From: JAAFIP01 sp963775085
GTDB lineage: Bacteria > Pseudomonadota > Gammaproteobacteria > Burkholderiales > Burkholderiaceae_C
Assembly: GCA_963775085.1 (NCBI GenBank)
Contig: CAVZHO010000002.1
Span: 620,001 to 684,000 of the forward strand
Reading direction: 5' to 3'
DNA: 64,000 nt
The notes beneath the pieces were generated by a model, which worked only from the letters and a program-made list of their open reading frames with translations, did no database searches and was not told where the DNA came from. Of the stretch, positions 33,636 through 42,858 are shown in pieces. The position numbers and the translations under genes are program-made. Numbering within the stretch: position 1 is the stretch's first letter; every line of letters starts with the position of its first letter.

Positions 33636-34685
33636 GATTCAACTACGAGTTGCGAAACTCTGAAGTGATTGTACAAACACCCGATGTGGCGTTTTAAAGC
33701 CCAACCGTTTGCGTGGTCGATGGTTTAATTTGTCCTCAATCATTTGTAATTCTTGCTGATCAACCGTGTCCAGTTCGCGCTTCTTGGGCACATACTGGCG
33801 AACCAGGCCATTGGTGTTCTCATTGGTGCCGCGCTGGCAGCTTGCATAGGGGGTACAGAAATAGGAGATGCAGCCCAGTGTGGCATCCAGCTTCTCGTGC
33901 CAGGCAAACTCGCTGCCATTGTCGGTGGTGATCGTTTTGACCTTGTACGCAATTGGCTGTAGTAGCTGCACCATGGCTTGGTAGGCACTGCTTGCCGTAC
34001 GGTCTGGCAGCAAGGCCAACAAGGTGTAGCCCGTCTTGCGCTCTACCATGCTCAGTATGGCGCTGGCGTGGTGCGGCCCTACGATGGTGTCGGCTTCCCA
34101 ATGGCCTACTTGAGCTCTATGTTCAATATGTGGGGGACGCTCGTCAATACGCCTCTGGTTGGGGATCATGCCCCGGCGGTCACGTCCACCGGCGCGTTTT
34201 CTATAGCGCTTTTGGCAACGCAGATGCAACCAAAGATAGCCGTCTGCGCGTTTGTTGCGATAGATGTACTGGTAGATGGCTTCATGGCTGGCGTTAGTAC
34301 AGGCGGCGGTTTGCTCGGGGCTTAAGTCCTGCAAGATGCACAGCTCTACTTGTCGCCAGGTGTGAAGAGGGATGACTTTGGCATTGCGCGATTGGGCGGC
34401 GCGAAGGTTTTTTCGCTGTTGGGCGTATTTGGCATCGTAGCCCGCAGCGCCACTGCCTTTGTTTATCTCGCGGTAGATGGTGCTGGGGCTGCGATCTAGC
34501 CCGGCTGCAATGGCTTTAACCGGCAGGCCTGAGGCAAGGCCGATTTGAATTTGGTATCGTTCGTGTGGGCTGAGGTGGTGGTTCATGTGTTGCAAACTTT
34601 GACTTTGGTCGGTCGGTAAACCTCGCAGCAATTGCTACTTCGGCCCACCTATTACATTAGAAAAGTTGCAACTCGTGTTTGAATC
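33636..34685 (-). mobile_element. IS30-family insertion sequence, complete
   Basis: About 1050 bp with imperfect terminal inverted repeats: left end GATTCAACTACGAGTTGC (33636 onward), right end (complement) GATTCAAACACGAGTTGC (34685 inward). It carries one transposase gene whose stop codon lies in the left repeat. I cannot see a convincing short target duplication. It separates the small membrane-protein genes from the quinone-oxidoreductase operon. Confidence 0.8.
33639..34583 (-). CDS. IS30-family transposase
   Basis: DDE transposase of 314 residues. The amino-terminal HTH domain (LSPHERYQIQIGLASGLPVK, with the STIYREI recognition helix) binds the ends; the catalytic acids sit in GHWEADTIVG, ITTDNGSEF and GTNENTNG. 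Length and motifs are normal, so it is probably active. The ATG at 34583 matches the family start (MNHHLSPHERY); an upstream in-frame ATG at 34631 is unlikely. Confidence 0.93.
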   Translation of the reverse strand, partial: NHHLSPHERYQIQIGLASGLPVKAIAAGLDRSPSTIYREINKGSGAAGYDAKYAQQRKNLRAAQSRNAKVIPLHTWRQVELCILQDLSPEQTAACTNASHEAIYQYIYRNKRADGYLWLHLRCQKRYRKRAGGRDRRGMIPNQRRIDERPPHIEHRAQVGHWEADTIVGPHHASAILSMVERKTGYTLLALLPDRTASSAYQAMVQLLQPIAYKVKTITTDNGSEFAWHEKLDATLGCISYFCTPYASCQRGTNENTNGLVRQYVPKKRELDTVDQQELQMIEDKLNHRPRKRLGFKTPHRVFVQSLQSFATRS

Positions 34686-34764
34686 CAAGTTGAGCTACAG
34701 CCCGATTTGTCGCCTAGTACTGTCGAAGCAGCGGGTATCCCCACGGTAGCGCACCATGCAACCA

Positions 34765-34871
34765 GTTTGGCGAGCGGTGCTACTTCAGCGTAGCGGCATA
34801 AAGGAGGAGGCGGCGGCTATAGGCCGCCCCGGGGGACAGCCGCGTAGCTGAAGTAGCGCCGGTCGCCAAAC
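34765..34871 (+). repeat. Structured palindromic element, copy B
   Basis: Outer arms GTTTGGCGAGCGGTGC plus TACTTCAGC pair with GCTGAAGTAGC plus GCCGGTCGCCAAAC, with two G-T wobbles or mismatches. Then box 1 GTAGCGGCATAAAGGAGGAG, inner hairpin GGCGGCCTATAGG-type arms, and box 2 GGGGGACAGCCGCGTAGC. It lies between the IS30 right end and the end of the quinone-oxidoreductase gene. Confidence 0.75.
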
Positions 34872-34915
34872 ACAGTGACATGCTTGAGAACAGTCTGTGA
34901 TCGCAAACCCACCGC

Positions 34916-35896
34916 CTACGGCAGGATCACCGTTGACCCGGTCGTGCGCCCACCCTCCAGCGCGATGTGTGCCTTGGCAATATCGTCCAGTGCAAAGCGC
35001 TGGTTGATGGAGACTTTGAGTGCGCCTTTCGCGAATAGGTCAAAGACGGCGGCGGCTGAGGCGCGCAGGTCTTCGGTGGCGGCGGTGTAGGTGACGAGGG
35101 TGGGACGGGTGAAGTACAGCGAGCCCATTTTTTGCAGGGTACTGGCGACCACGGGGGGCGGAGCGCCGGTGGTGGTGCCAAAGGATACAAAGTAACCGCG
35201 TGGTGCCAGGCTGTTGATGGACTGCTCGAAAGAGTCTTTGCCCACCGAGTCGTACACCACGGGCACGCCCTTGCCGCCGGTGATCTCTTTCACCCGGGCC
35301 GCTACGTCCTCGGTGGTGCGGTCAATGCAGTATTCGTAGCCATTGGCCAAGGCGAGTTTGACTTTATCGGCCCCACCTGCCACGCCAATCATGTGCGCGC
35401 CGATGTGGCGGCCCCATTGTCCGGCCAGCAAACCTACGCCGCCTGCGGCTGCGTGCATCAGCACATGTTGCCCGGCCTGGACCGGATAGCAGCGCTGCAT
35501 GAGGTATTCCACCGTCATGCCTTTGAGCAAGATGGCGGCGATTTCTTCGTCCTTCATGTGCACAGGTGAGTGCAGCAGGCGCGCTGCGGGGTAGTTGCGG
35601 TGGGTGGCGCAGGCACCCAGCACGGGGCCGCTGGCGTAGCACACACGGTCACCGGCTTTGAAGTCCGTCACGCCGGGGCCGACCTGCTCGACCACGCCAG
35701 CCGCCTCGGTGCCCAGGCCAGTGGGCATAGGCGCAGGGTACATGCCGCCTCGGGTGTAGATGTCTTGAAAGTTAAAGCCAATGGCGGTGTGGCGGATGCG
35801 CACCTCGCCCGCAGCGGGATCAGGCAGGTTCAGTTGCTCTAACTGCAACACTTCGGGGCCGCCGGTGGCGTGGATGCGGACTGCTTTGATTTTCAT
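34916..35896 (-). CDS. NADPH:quinone oxidoreductase (zeta-crystallin-like MDR)
   Basis: Medium-chain dehydrogenase/reductase of 326 residues without structural or catalytic zinc cysteines. NADPH-binding motif is AAAGGVGLLAGQWG (about 140-153); the start MKIKAVRIHATGGPEVLQL is typical of Qor. It reduces quinones or enones by one or two electrons. Third gene of a minus-strand set with an Ldh-type dehydrogenase and a VOC protein. Confidence 0.9.
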   Translation of the reverse strand: MKIKAVRIHATGGPEVLQLEQLNLPDPAAGEVRIRHTAIGFNFQDIYTRGGMYPAPMPTGLGTEAAGVVEQVGPGVTDFKAGDRVCYASGPVLGACATHRNYPAARLLHSPVHMKDEEIAAILLKGMTVEYLMQRCYPVQAGQHVLMHAAAGGVGLLAGQWGRHIGAHMIGVAGGADKVKLALANGYEYCIDRTTEDVAARVKEITGGKGVPVVYDSVGKDSFEQSINSLAPRGYFVSFGTTTGAPPPVVASTLQKMGSLYFTRPTLVTYTAATEDLRASAAAVFDLFAKGALKVSINQRFALDDIAKAHIALEGGRTTGSTVILP

Positions 35897-35919
35897 GGGT
35901 GCCTTCTTTGGGGTAAAAA

Positions 35920-36432
35920 TTACTTCGTTACTTCAACCAGGGGCTTAGCGCTCTGGCCTTCATCCGTCCACGACGGCACACGCCCAATGCGCGCGGCCTC
36001 GTGCCAGGCAAAGTTCAGCTCCACCTTGATGCCGTTGATCGGCTCGCGCATGAACAGCTGGTACAGGTTGGAGTTGTGCGCCTTTCGTTCGCTGAACTCC
36101 ACGCCGTTTTTCCCCAGGCGTTCGATAAATTCTTCAATGCCTTCGCAGTTCAGGCACAGGTGGTCGATGCGGCCTGAGCCGGGGGCGCCGGCGGCGGCGT
36201 AGTCCACCCCGGCCTGGTCGCTGGGGGTTTGCAGATAGGTGTCTTGGTGGGCCGAGTGGCGCGCTTTGCCGATGTGGATGACATCTTGCTTGCCAATGTA
36301 CAGCCAGTGCACCGGGAAGCCAAACTCGGGATGCGGGCCGCTCTCAAAACCCAGGTTATTGCAAAACCAGTCGCGCGTGCCATCAGGGTCGTGGGTGAGG
36401 ATTAACAAATGTTCTAAAAATTTCAGGCCCAT
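35920..36432 (-). CDS. VOC-family protein (glyoxalase/dioxygenase fold)
   Basis: Single-chain protein of 170 residues with two beta-alpha-beta-beta-beta modules. Candidate metal ligands: His in LEHLLILTHD, His in IDHLCLNCEG and Glu in KVELNFAW. Function cannot be fixed from this; isomerase, lyase and ring-cleavage are possible. It lies 23 bp before the quinone oxidoreductase gene. Confidence 0.8.
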   Translation of the reverse strand: MGLKFLEHLLILTHDPDGTRDWFCNNLGFESGPHPEFGFPVHWLYIGKQDVIHIGKARHSAHQDTYLQTPSDQAGVDYAAAGAPGSGRIDHLCLNCEGIEEFIERLGKNGVEFSERKAHNSNLYQLFMREPINGIKVELNFAWHEAARIGRVPSWTDEGQSAKPLVEVTK

Positions 36433-36458
36433 GGGTGCTCCTAATTAAACATAGTCAG

Positions 36459-36540
36459 AGGTAACGCGAAAAACGCAAAAAATTCGCAAAAAAACGCAAA
36501 ACAAATCCCGTGTTTTAGTTTTGCGTTTTTAGCGTTACCT
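36459..36540. repeat. A-rich AACGC palindrome, copy 1
   Basis: Ends AGGTAACGC and GCGTTACCT are inverted repeats bracketing an A-rich tract with repeated ACGCAAAA and TTCGCAAAA units. The same ends occur at 41601-41721, and half copies at 54817-54860 and 52214-52226. Located between the Ldh-type gene and the VOC gene, where it could form an intercistronic hairpin. Confidence 0.6.
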
Positions 36541-36546
36541 GTTTTA

Positions 36547-37701
36547 TCATGCCGCGCGACTAATTTCCAGCGGCGCAATACCGATGTCCTTAGCCAGCGT
36601 TTGCAATTCGGTCACCAATGCGTCCATCAGTGGAATGCCCTCTTTTTGGTAGCTGGCGCGTTTGCCGTGGCTTTGTTCGCCAGGCAGCCAGATACGTTCT
36701 ACGCCGGGCAGGCGCTCGCTATTGCGGATGTCGCGCACGATGGTGTCTACCGACTGTTTGAACTGCGCCGGGTCGCCAAAGGCGGCCAAGTCGATCACCA
36801 AAATGGCTTGGCCGGTGTTGGTCTTGGTCACATGGTCGGCATTAAAGTCCACCACATCGCGGCCCATGGCTGCGCCACCCAGCGTGCCCGCCAGCAGGCC
36901 CACAATCAAGGCCAGGCCGTAGCCTTTGTGCTCACCAATGGGTAGCAAAAAGCCCTCTGCCGCGCGCGTGGGGTCGGTCAGTGGCTTGCCTTGTCGGTCA
37001 ATCATCCAGCCCTCGGGCATCTGCTCACCGCGCTTGGCTTTGGCTTTGACTTTGCCGTAGGCGGCCACGGTGGTGGCCATGTCCAGCACCACGGGTGGCC
37101 CGTCGCCAGCGGGGATGCCCGCCGAGATCGGGTTGGTGGACAGCAGCATGTCCATGCCGCCCCAGGGCGGCAGGTGGTTGGCGTTGCCCACGGCGAAGTA
37201 CAGGCCCAGCATGTCATGCACCAAAGGCTTGCGCGAGTACAGTGACGCAGGCCCGGCGTGGTTGCTGTTGCGGGTGCTGACCCAGGCCACACCCGCAGTG
37301 CGTGCCTTGGCGATGGCGATGTCTACCGCCTTACTCACCACCAGGTGGCCCATGCCGTTGTCGCCATCCACCACCGCCATGGCGGCGCGTTCATGCACCA
37401 CGGTGATGTTGGGCGTGAGGTTCAGGCCACCGGCCTTGATGCGCTTGAGGTACATCGGCAGGCGGATCACGCCATGCCCGTCCGAGCCTTGCAGGTCGGC
37501 CTCGGCCATGAGTTGGGCGACTTGCAGGGCATCAGCATCGGGAAGGCCGTGTCGTGCAAAAGCAGCATGGATGAAGTTGCGCAGTGCGTCAAACTGGACG
37601 CGGGGGGAGGGTGGGGTGGTGGTAGCCAAGATAGTGGGGTGTGGAGTGGGTGAACAGGTGCAGACTATAAAAGATTGTAAGCATAGCGTCCAAACCCGCA
37701 T
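36547..37701 (-). CDS. Ldh-family (malate/L-lactate/sulfolactate type) NAD(P)-dependent dehydrogenase
   Basis: Oxidoreductase of the family that includes YiaK and ComC, unrelated to ordinary malate dehydrogenase. Recognisable parts: DLQGSDGHGVIRLPMYLKRI, NSNHAGPASLYSRKP with the catalytic His, and GEHKGYGLALIVGLLAGTLG. The conserved region begins near 37600; the only ATG is at 37701, while a TTG at 37629 is an alternative start, and neither has a clear ribosome site. Probably transcribed with the VOC and quinone oxidoreductase genes. Substrate is likely a 2-hydroxy acid. Confidence 0.85.
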   Translation of the reverse strand: MRVWTLCLQSFIVCTCSPTPHPTILATTTPPSPRVQFDALRNFIHAAFARHGLPDADALQVAQLMAEADLQGSDGHGVIRLPMYLKRIKAGGLNLTPNITVVHERAAMAVVDGDNGMGHLVVSKAVDIAIAKARTAGVAWVSTRNSNHAGPASLYSRKPLVHDMLGLYFAVGNANHLPPWGGMDMLLSTNPISAGIPAGDGPPVVLDMATTVAAYGKVKAKAKRGEQMPEGWMIDRQGKPLTDPTRAAEGFLLPIGEHKGYGLALIVGLLAGTLGGAAMGRDVVDFNADHVTKTNTGQAILVIDLAAFGDPAQFKQSVDTIVRDIRNSERLPGVERIWLPGEQSHGKRASYQKEGIPLMDALVTELQTLAKDIGIAPLEISRAA

Positions 37702-37822
37702 GCGTCGTTGGTAGTCGGTAAATGGAGCTTATATGAATCAGTGGATGTATTGAAAAAATGTTAGCTATAAATTATGTAGCTAGAAATGACCTGTCAGCGT
37801 GGACTACGGGCGTATTTTATGC

Positions 37823-39730
37823 TTAATCTCCCATGACTACACCTTCCCGGCGTGGATCGGCTCCACCAAAGAAGCCGTTGATCGTACGTTGGATAGTTTG
37901 CAGACCACTGGTCATGTTCAGCTCCTGCACGGTGTGGCCTTTGGCTTTCAGGGACTCTGCTGTGGCAGTGCTAAAGCGTTTGTCTTCCAGCAGCAACGGC
38001 GCGCCAGGTGCCGGGCTGGTGAGGCCGAAATTGGGCAGGTTAATGGCCTGCTGCGCGTCCAGGCCCCAGTTGAGCATGGCGTACAAGGTTTTGGAGTTGT
38101 AGTGGATGATCAGCGCGCCGCCGGGGCTGCCGCTGCTCATCACCACCTGGCCGGTGGCTTTGTCAAAGACCAGAGTGGGACTCATGGAGCTGCGCGGGCG
38201 TTTGCCGGGCTGCACCCGGTTGGCGGTGGGTTTGCCTTGGGCATCGTTGGGTGCGAAGTTAAAGTCGGTGAGTTCGTTGTTCAATAAAAATCCGCCACTG
38301 CGTGTCCTATCGGTAGTGACCATTTGCCGTGCACCAAAAGCATCTTCAATCGTTGTCGTCATGCTCAGAGCATTGCCATGGCCATCCATGATGCTGATGT
38401 GGCTGGTGCCGTATTCGGGTTGCTCGGCGGGCATGCCAAAGCTGATTTTTGCGCCACCGGGGTTGCCCGGTGTTGCATTTTGCATGCGCTTGTCTTTGAT
38501 CAGCTCGCGCGCGCTCGGCCAAGTAGCTGGGTGCAATCAGGGTCAGCCAGTTTCCACCGGGAGCCGGTACAAAATCGGGGTCACCCAAATACTGCGAGCG
38601 GTCGGCAAAGACCAGGCGCGCGGCTTCGGTGTAGAGGTATCCATTCAGCTTGAGGAATATAGCCCGGCGGTATGCCAGAGGCTGCACCCCCATTTTCATC
38701 GGGACAGGGGGTGGTGACGCATTGGATCCGATGTCTGTCCATGTACAGGTCGGGGCGCAGCGTAACTGCGTTGGTGTTGCCCAAGATACCCAATATTTGC
38801 GCGACCGCAATTGCACCGCTACTGGGTGGTGGCATGCCGCACAGCACATAGGTTTTGCCAGCGGCGGCGTAGTCAGTGCACAGGGGTTGGCGTTTCTTGA
38901 CCTGGTAGTGGGCTAAATCAGCCAGGCTGAGGGTGCCAGGGATTGCTGGCGTGTTTTTGTACTTTATCCACTATAGCCTGGGCAATGCTACCCTGGCTGA
39001 GTGCCTAGGAGCCTTGTGCAGCAATACGCTGCAACACCAGGGCCAGTTCGGGGTTGTTTAGTACATGGCCGACGGGCCACGCCGCGCCTTGCGCGTCGTA
39101 AAAATAAGCGGCGGCGACAGGGTCTTTTTTTAGATAGGGGCTCAACGGCAAGCAGCGTGTTCAAGCGTAGGCTGACTTTAAAGCCTCCCTCGGCCAATGC
39201 GAATGGCGGGTGTAAACAATGTGCGCCCAAGGCAGCTTGCCATGCTGTTGGTGCGCCGCCTCCAGCATGCGCACCGTGCCCGGCACGCCAACACTGCGGC
39301 CACCCACTGCGGCTTGGTAAAACGGCAGGGGTTTACCGTCTTTCATCAACAGATTTTCGTCCACAGCAGCGGGCGCAGTCTCGCGGCCGTCAAAGGCCTC
39401 GGTGGTCTTGCCGTCGTGGTGCAGCAAAAATGCGCCACCGCCTATGCCACTGCTTTGCGGCTCGACCAGGGTGAGCACCATCTGCACGGCAATGGCTGCG
39501 TCTACCGCGCTGCCGCCCGCCTTGAGTACTTGGTAGCCCGCATCGGTGGCCAGGGGGTTCGCCGCGGCGACGGCAAATTTGTGGGTCGCCCAGCCGGGCT
39601 TGGCGGTAATGCCAGAGCCAGCTTCAGGTTGCTGGTAGGGCGTGTAGGTAAAGTGGCTGGGGGGGCTGCCGGTCGCGCAGGCGGTGAGTAGCAGGACGGC
39701 GGCAAACATACTGAGGGCGGGGCGGAGCAT
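37823..39730 (-). pseudogene. ggt: Gamma-glutamyltransferase gene broken by several frameshifts
   Basis: The protein can be followed through at least three frames. 39730-39161 holds a lipoprotein-type signal (LLLTACATG) and the amino part (QSSGIGGGAFLLHHDGKTTE). About 38847-38560 holds CGMPPPSSGAIAVAQILG in one frame and YTEAARLVFADRSQYLGDPD in another. 38536-37823 holds the catalytic Thr region (EYGTSHISIMDG) and the carboxy end. With intact frame it would be a periplasmic glutathione-degrading enzyme of normal length. The many shifts argue for a true pseudogene, unless the assembly is poor here. Confidence 0.82.
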
Positions 39731-39824
39731 GGCGATTCCTTAGCGGGTTGCTGGGTACACCAGCGCAGTCTATCTCGCTTGGCTCGCTAAGCGGGCGGCC
39801 AAAGGCTAACGTCGTATCGATTAA

Positions 39825-40677
39825 TTAAACGCAGGCCAGGTTTTCTTCGTTCTTGCGCTGCACGGCTTCGCTCACACTCAGTTGCGCCCGGCGCACGATG
39901 TGGCCGCCCTCAATCCACAGCAGTTGTCCGGCATCTAGCTGCTGCCAGTCTTCGTTGCGGGTGAGGGGCTGGGTGGCGATGATGCACAGGCGGTCATTGG
40001 AGGCATTGGTTTGCGCAAAGTCCATGCTCAGGTCGGCATCGATCAACTGCGCGTTGGAAAATGGCCATTGACGCACCAGTGTCCATAGCCGGGTAGAGCA
40101 GTGGGCAAACATGGACTGGCCGTTGGACAGCAAGAAATTAAATACGCCGTGTTCAGCGGTGCGCTGGGTGACTTCGCACAGGGCTTCAAAGACACGGTCG
40201 GGTGAACAGGGCAAGTACGTTGGTGCCCGCCTTGGGCGGGCTGACGGCACGCAGGGTTTGCATCAGGTCGCAAAAGGCCCGCTCGCTGTCGGTATTGCCT
40301 ACCGGCAAGTAGTCGCCACTTAAGGTGGGCTGGTAGTCTTTCAGGTCGCCATTGTGGGCAAACAGCCAGTGCCTGCCCCACAGTTCGCGGGTGAAGGGGT
40401 GGCAGTTTTCCAGGCGCAACGCATCGCCTTGGGTGGCTTTGCGGATGTGGGCCACCACGTTGCGCGATTTGATAGGGTAGTTTTTGATCAGGTCGGCGAC
40501 GGGCGAGGCCGAGGCGGGCTGGTTGTCCATGAACAGACGGCAGGCTTTGTCTTCAAAAAAGCCCACGCCGAAACCGTCGCCGTGGTGGTCGGTGAGGCCG
40601 CCACGTGCAGCAAAGCCGGTGAACGAGAAGCGCAGATCTGCCGGGTTGGCAGAGTTCATACCGAGTAATTGGCACAT
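39825..40677 (-). pseudogene. Class II glutamine amidotransferase (YafJ-like), single frameshift
   Basis: The amino part (40677 to about 40200) begins MCQLLGMNS with nucleophile Cys2 and contains ARGGLTDHHGDGFGVGFFED and HNGDLKDYQP. The carboxy part (about 40215 to 39825) continues in another frame with DRVFEALCEVTQRTAEHG through RNEDWQQLDAG. The join near 40200-40210 needs one base added or removed. All family motifs are otherwise present, so the break is recent or a sequencing error. Confidence 0.8.
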
Positions 40678-40818
40678 TCCCCTATTTTAAGGCCATGTGC
40701 GCTATGAATTTTGCAGTGCATGGGCTAATTTCTAGGTGAAATACCCCAAATAGTGCGCAGGTGGGTTGCAGATGCCCACCGCACCAACCCGCGCCTGTGC
40801 AGGCCGTCCAACACCAGT

Positions 40819-41562
40819 CTAATGCCCCAAAATCTTGGACAAAAAGTCTTTGCTGCGGTCTGTTTTGGGATGGTTGAAGAATTCTTCGGGGCTGTTTTGC
40901 TCAACGATCTGGCCCTGGTCCATAAAAATCACCCGGTCGGCTACGGCCTTGGCAAAGCCCATTTCGTGGGTCACGCACAGCATGGTCATGCCGCCGTCGG
41001 CCAGGCCAATCATCACGTCCAGCACCTCTTTGATCATCTCGGGGTCCAGCGCCGAGGTGGGCTCGTCAAACAGCATGATTTTGGGGGTGAGGCACAGTGC
41101 GCGGGCAATGGCGACGCGCTGCTGCTGGCCGCCCGAGAGCTGCAAGGGGTACTTTTGCGCCTGCTCGGCGATGCGCACGCGCTCCAGCTGGGCCATGGCG
41201 CGCTCGATGGCTTCTTTTTTGGGCATGCCTGCCACCCAGGTGGGCGAGAGGGTTAAATTTTCCAGCACGGTGAGGTGCGGGAACAGGTTGAACTGCTGGA
41301 ACACCATGCCGACCTGGCGGCGCACCGCGTCGATTGCCTTCACATCGTCGCCCAGTACATGGCCCGCCACGGTGAGCGTGCCTTCCTGGTACTCCTCCAG
41401 CGCGTTGATGCAGCGGATCAGCGTGGACTTGCCCGAGCCCGAGGGGCCGCAGATCACCAGGCGCTCGCCAGGGGCAATTTGCAGGTCGACGTCACGCAGT
41501 ACATGGAAGTTGTTGCCATACCATTTGTTGACTTTGTTGAAATTGATGATGGGTTCAGTCAT
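40819..41562 (-). CDS. aapP: General L-amino acid ABC transporter, ATP-binding protein
   Basis: ATPase of 247 residues: Walker A GPSGSGKST, signature LSGGQQQRVAIARAL, Walker B IMLFDEPTSALDPE, switch His in CVTHEMGF. It powers the AapQM permease. The start at 41562 (MTEPIINFNKVNKWYG) is preferred to 41592. An A-rich palindrome separates it from aapM. Confidence 0.93.
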   Translation of the reverse strand: MTEPIINFNKVNKWYGNNFHVLRDVDLQIAPGERLVICGPSGSGKSTLIRCINALEEYQEGTLTVAGHVLGDDVKAIDAVRRQVGMVFQQFNLFPHLTVLENLTLSPTWVAGMPKKEAIERAMAQLERVRIAEQAQKYPLQLSGGQQQRVAIARALCLTPKIMLFDEPTSALDPEMIKEVLDVMIGLADGGMTMLCVTHEMGFAKAVADRVIFMDQGQIVEQNSPEEFFNHPKTDRSKDFLSKILGH

Positions 41563-41600
41563 GTTGATGTTTCTCTTGATTACCGACGGCACAGTGGGAT

Positions 41601-41721
41601 GTAACGCGAAAAGCGCAAAAAATTCGCAAAAAACGCAAAACGGAATTCATAGCAATGGCTTGTTTGACTAACGGATTCTTTTGGCGATTTTTGGTTTTAA
41701 TTTCTGCGATTTTTGCGTTAC
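41601..41721. repeat. A-rich AACGC palindrome, copy 2
   Basis: Ends GTAACGCGAAAA and ATTTTTGCGTTAC are inverted repeats; the left part repeats CGCAAAAAATTCGCAAAA as in copy 1. It lies between aapM and aapP of one operon, so the operon is transcribed through it. Confidence 0.6.
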
Positions 41722-41748
41722 CTGAATGGCATGGTTTGTCCTGGCGAT

Positions 41749-42852
41749 TTAACGAGCCTTACCTACAGCCACACGCTTTTCAATCCACAGGCTGTAGCGC
41801 GACATGGCAAAGCAGCAGGCAAAGTAAATCGCCGCAATGAAAATATAGGCCTCGATTTTGAAGGGCCGCCAGTTGGGGTCGGAGCCCACGGCCAAACTCA
41901 GCGCGCCCGTCAGCTCGTAGAGCGAGACAATGGTGACCAGGGAGGTGTCTTTGAACAGCGAGATAAAGTTGTTCATGATGCTGGGCACCACCGTGCCCAG
42001 GGCCTGGGGCAGCACGATTTTGATTTGCGTTTGCCAGTAGCCCAGGCCCAGGCTGGCAGCCGCCTCGGTTTGCCCCTTCGGCAGCGACTGCAGGCCACCG
42101 CGAATAATCTCGGCCATGTAGGCCGCCGCAAACAGCGTAATGCCCACAATCACGCGGATCAGCACGTCAGGCGACTTGCCCACCGGCATAAACAGCGGCA
42201 GCATGAACGAGGCCATGAACAGCACCGAGATGAGTGGTACGCCGCGAATCAGCTCCACATACACCACGCACAGGCTTTTGATGGCCGGCATGTCCGAGCG
42301 CCGCCCGAGTGCCACAGCCACCGCAATGGGAAAAGCCAGCGTCATGGAAATTACGGTGAGCATAATGGTCAGCGGCAGGCCGCCCCATTGGTCGGTGGGC
42401 ACCTTGGTCAGGCCCAGTACGCCACCGCTCATCAGGGTAAAAAAGATCGCCAGCACCAGCGCCCAGAGCGCAGGCAACCAGGCTTTCCAGAAACGCGGGC
42501 TGCAACTGGCCACCACCAAACCCAGCAAGAGCAGGGTGGCAATGACGGGCCGCCAGTGCTCGGGCTGCGGATAGCGGCCCAGCACGATAAAACGGGCTTT
42601 TTCGTTCACCACGCCCCAGCAGGCACCGATGCCGCGCGCGGCCTGGCACAGATCGGGATTGGCCGCGAAGACGGCGTTAGTCACGCCCCATCGCAGCACA
42701 CCAAACACGATCCACAGCAGCAGGCCGATGATCAGCGCCGAGACGACGGCATTGGGTACACTGGCCAAAAAGTTGCTGCGCACCCAGGGCACGAAGCCCT
42801 CGGTTTTCACCGGAGCAGTGCGGGCGGGTAAAGAGACAAATACTTGCGTCAT
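41749..42852 (-). CDS. aapM: General L-amino acid ABC transporter, permease
   Basis: Inner-membrane permease of 367 residues with the long amino-terminal extension typical of AapM/BztC. The HisM-type EAA loop is EAAASLGLGYWQTQIKIVLPQ without its last residues, near residue 270. It starts 6 bp after aapQ and forms the heterodimeric channel with it. Confidence 0.92.
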   Translation of the reverse strand: MTQVFVSLPARTAPVKTEGFVPWVRSNFLASVPNAVVSALIIGLLLWIVFGVLRWGVTNAVFAANPDLCQAARGIGACWGVVNEKARFIVLGRYPQPEHWRPVIATLLLLGLVVASCSPRFWKAWLPALWALVLAIFFTLMSGGVLGLTKVPTDQWGGLPLTIMLTVISMTLAFPIAVAVALGRRSDMPAIKSLCVVYVELIRGVPLISVLFMASFMLPLFMPVGKSPDVLIRVIVGITLFAAAYMAEIIRGGLQSLPKGQTEAAASLGLGYWQTQIKIVLPQALGTVVPSIMNNFISLFKDTSLVTIVSLYELTGALSLAVGSDPNWRPFKIEAYIFIAAIYFACCFAMSRYSLWIEKRVAVGKAR

Positions 42853-42858
42853 GCTGGC

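Noticed and set aside
33636..34685. IS30 element as one end of a composite transposon carrying the neighbouring genes
   Set aside because: Only one copy of the element is present in the window, and the genes on its two sides belong to ordinary separate operons.
41713..42831. Long plus-strand frame opposite aapM
   Set aside because: Gln/His/Arg-rich shadow frame of a membrane permease gene; no start signal.
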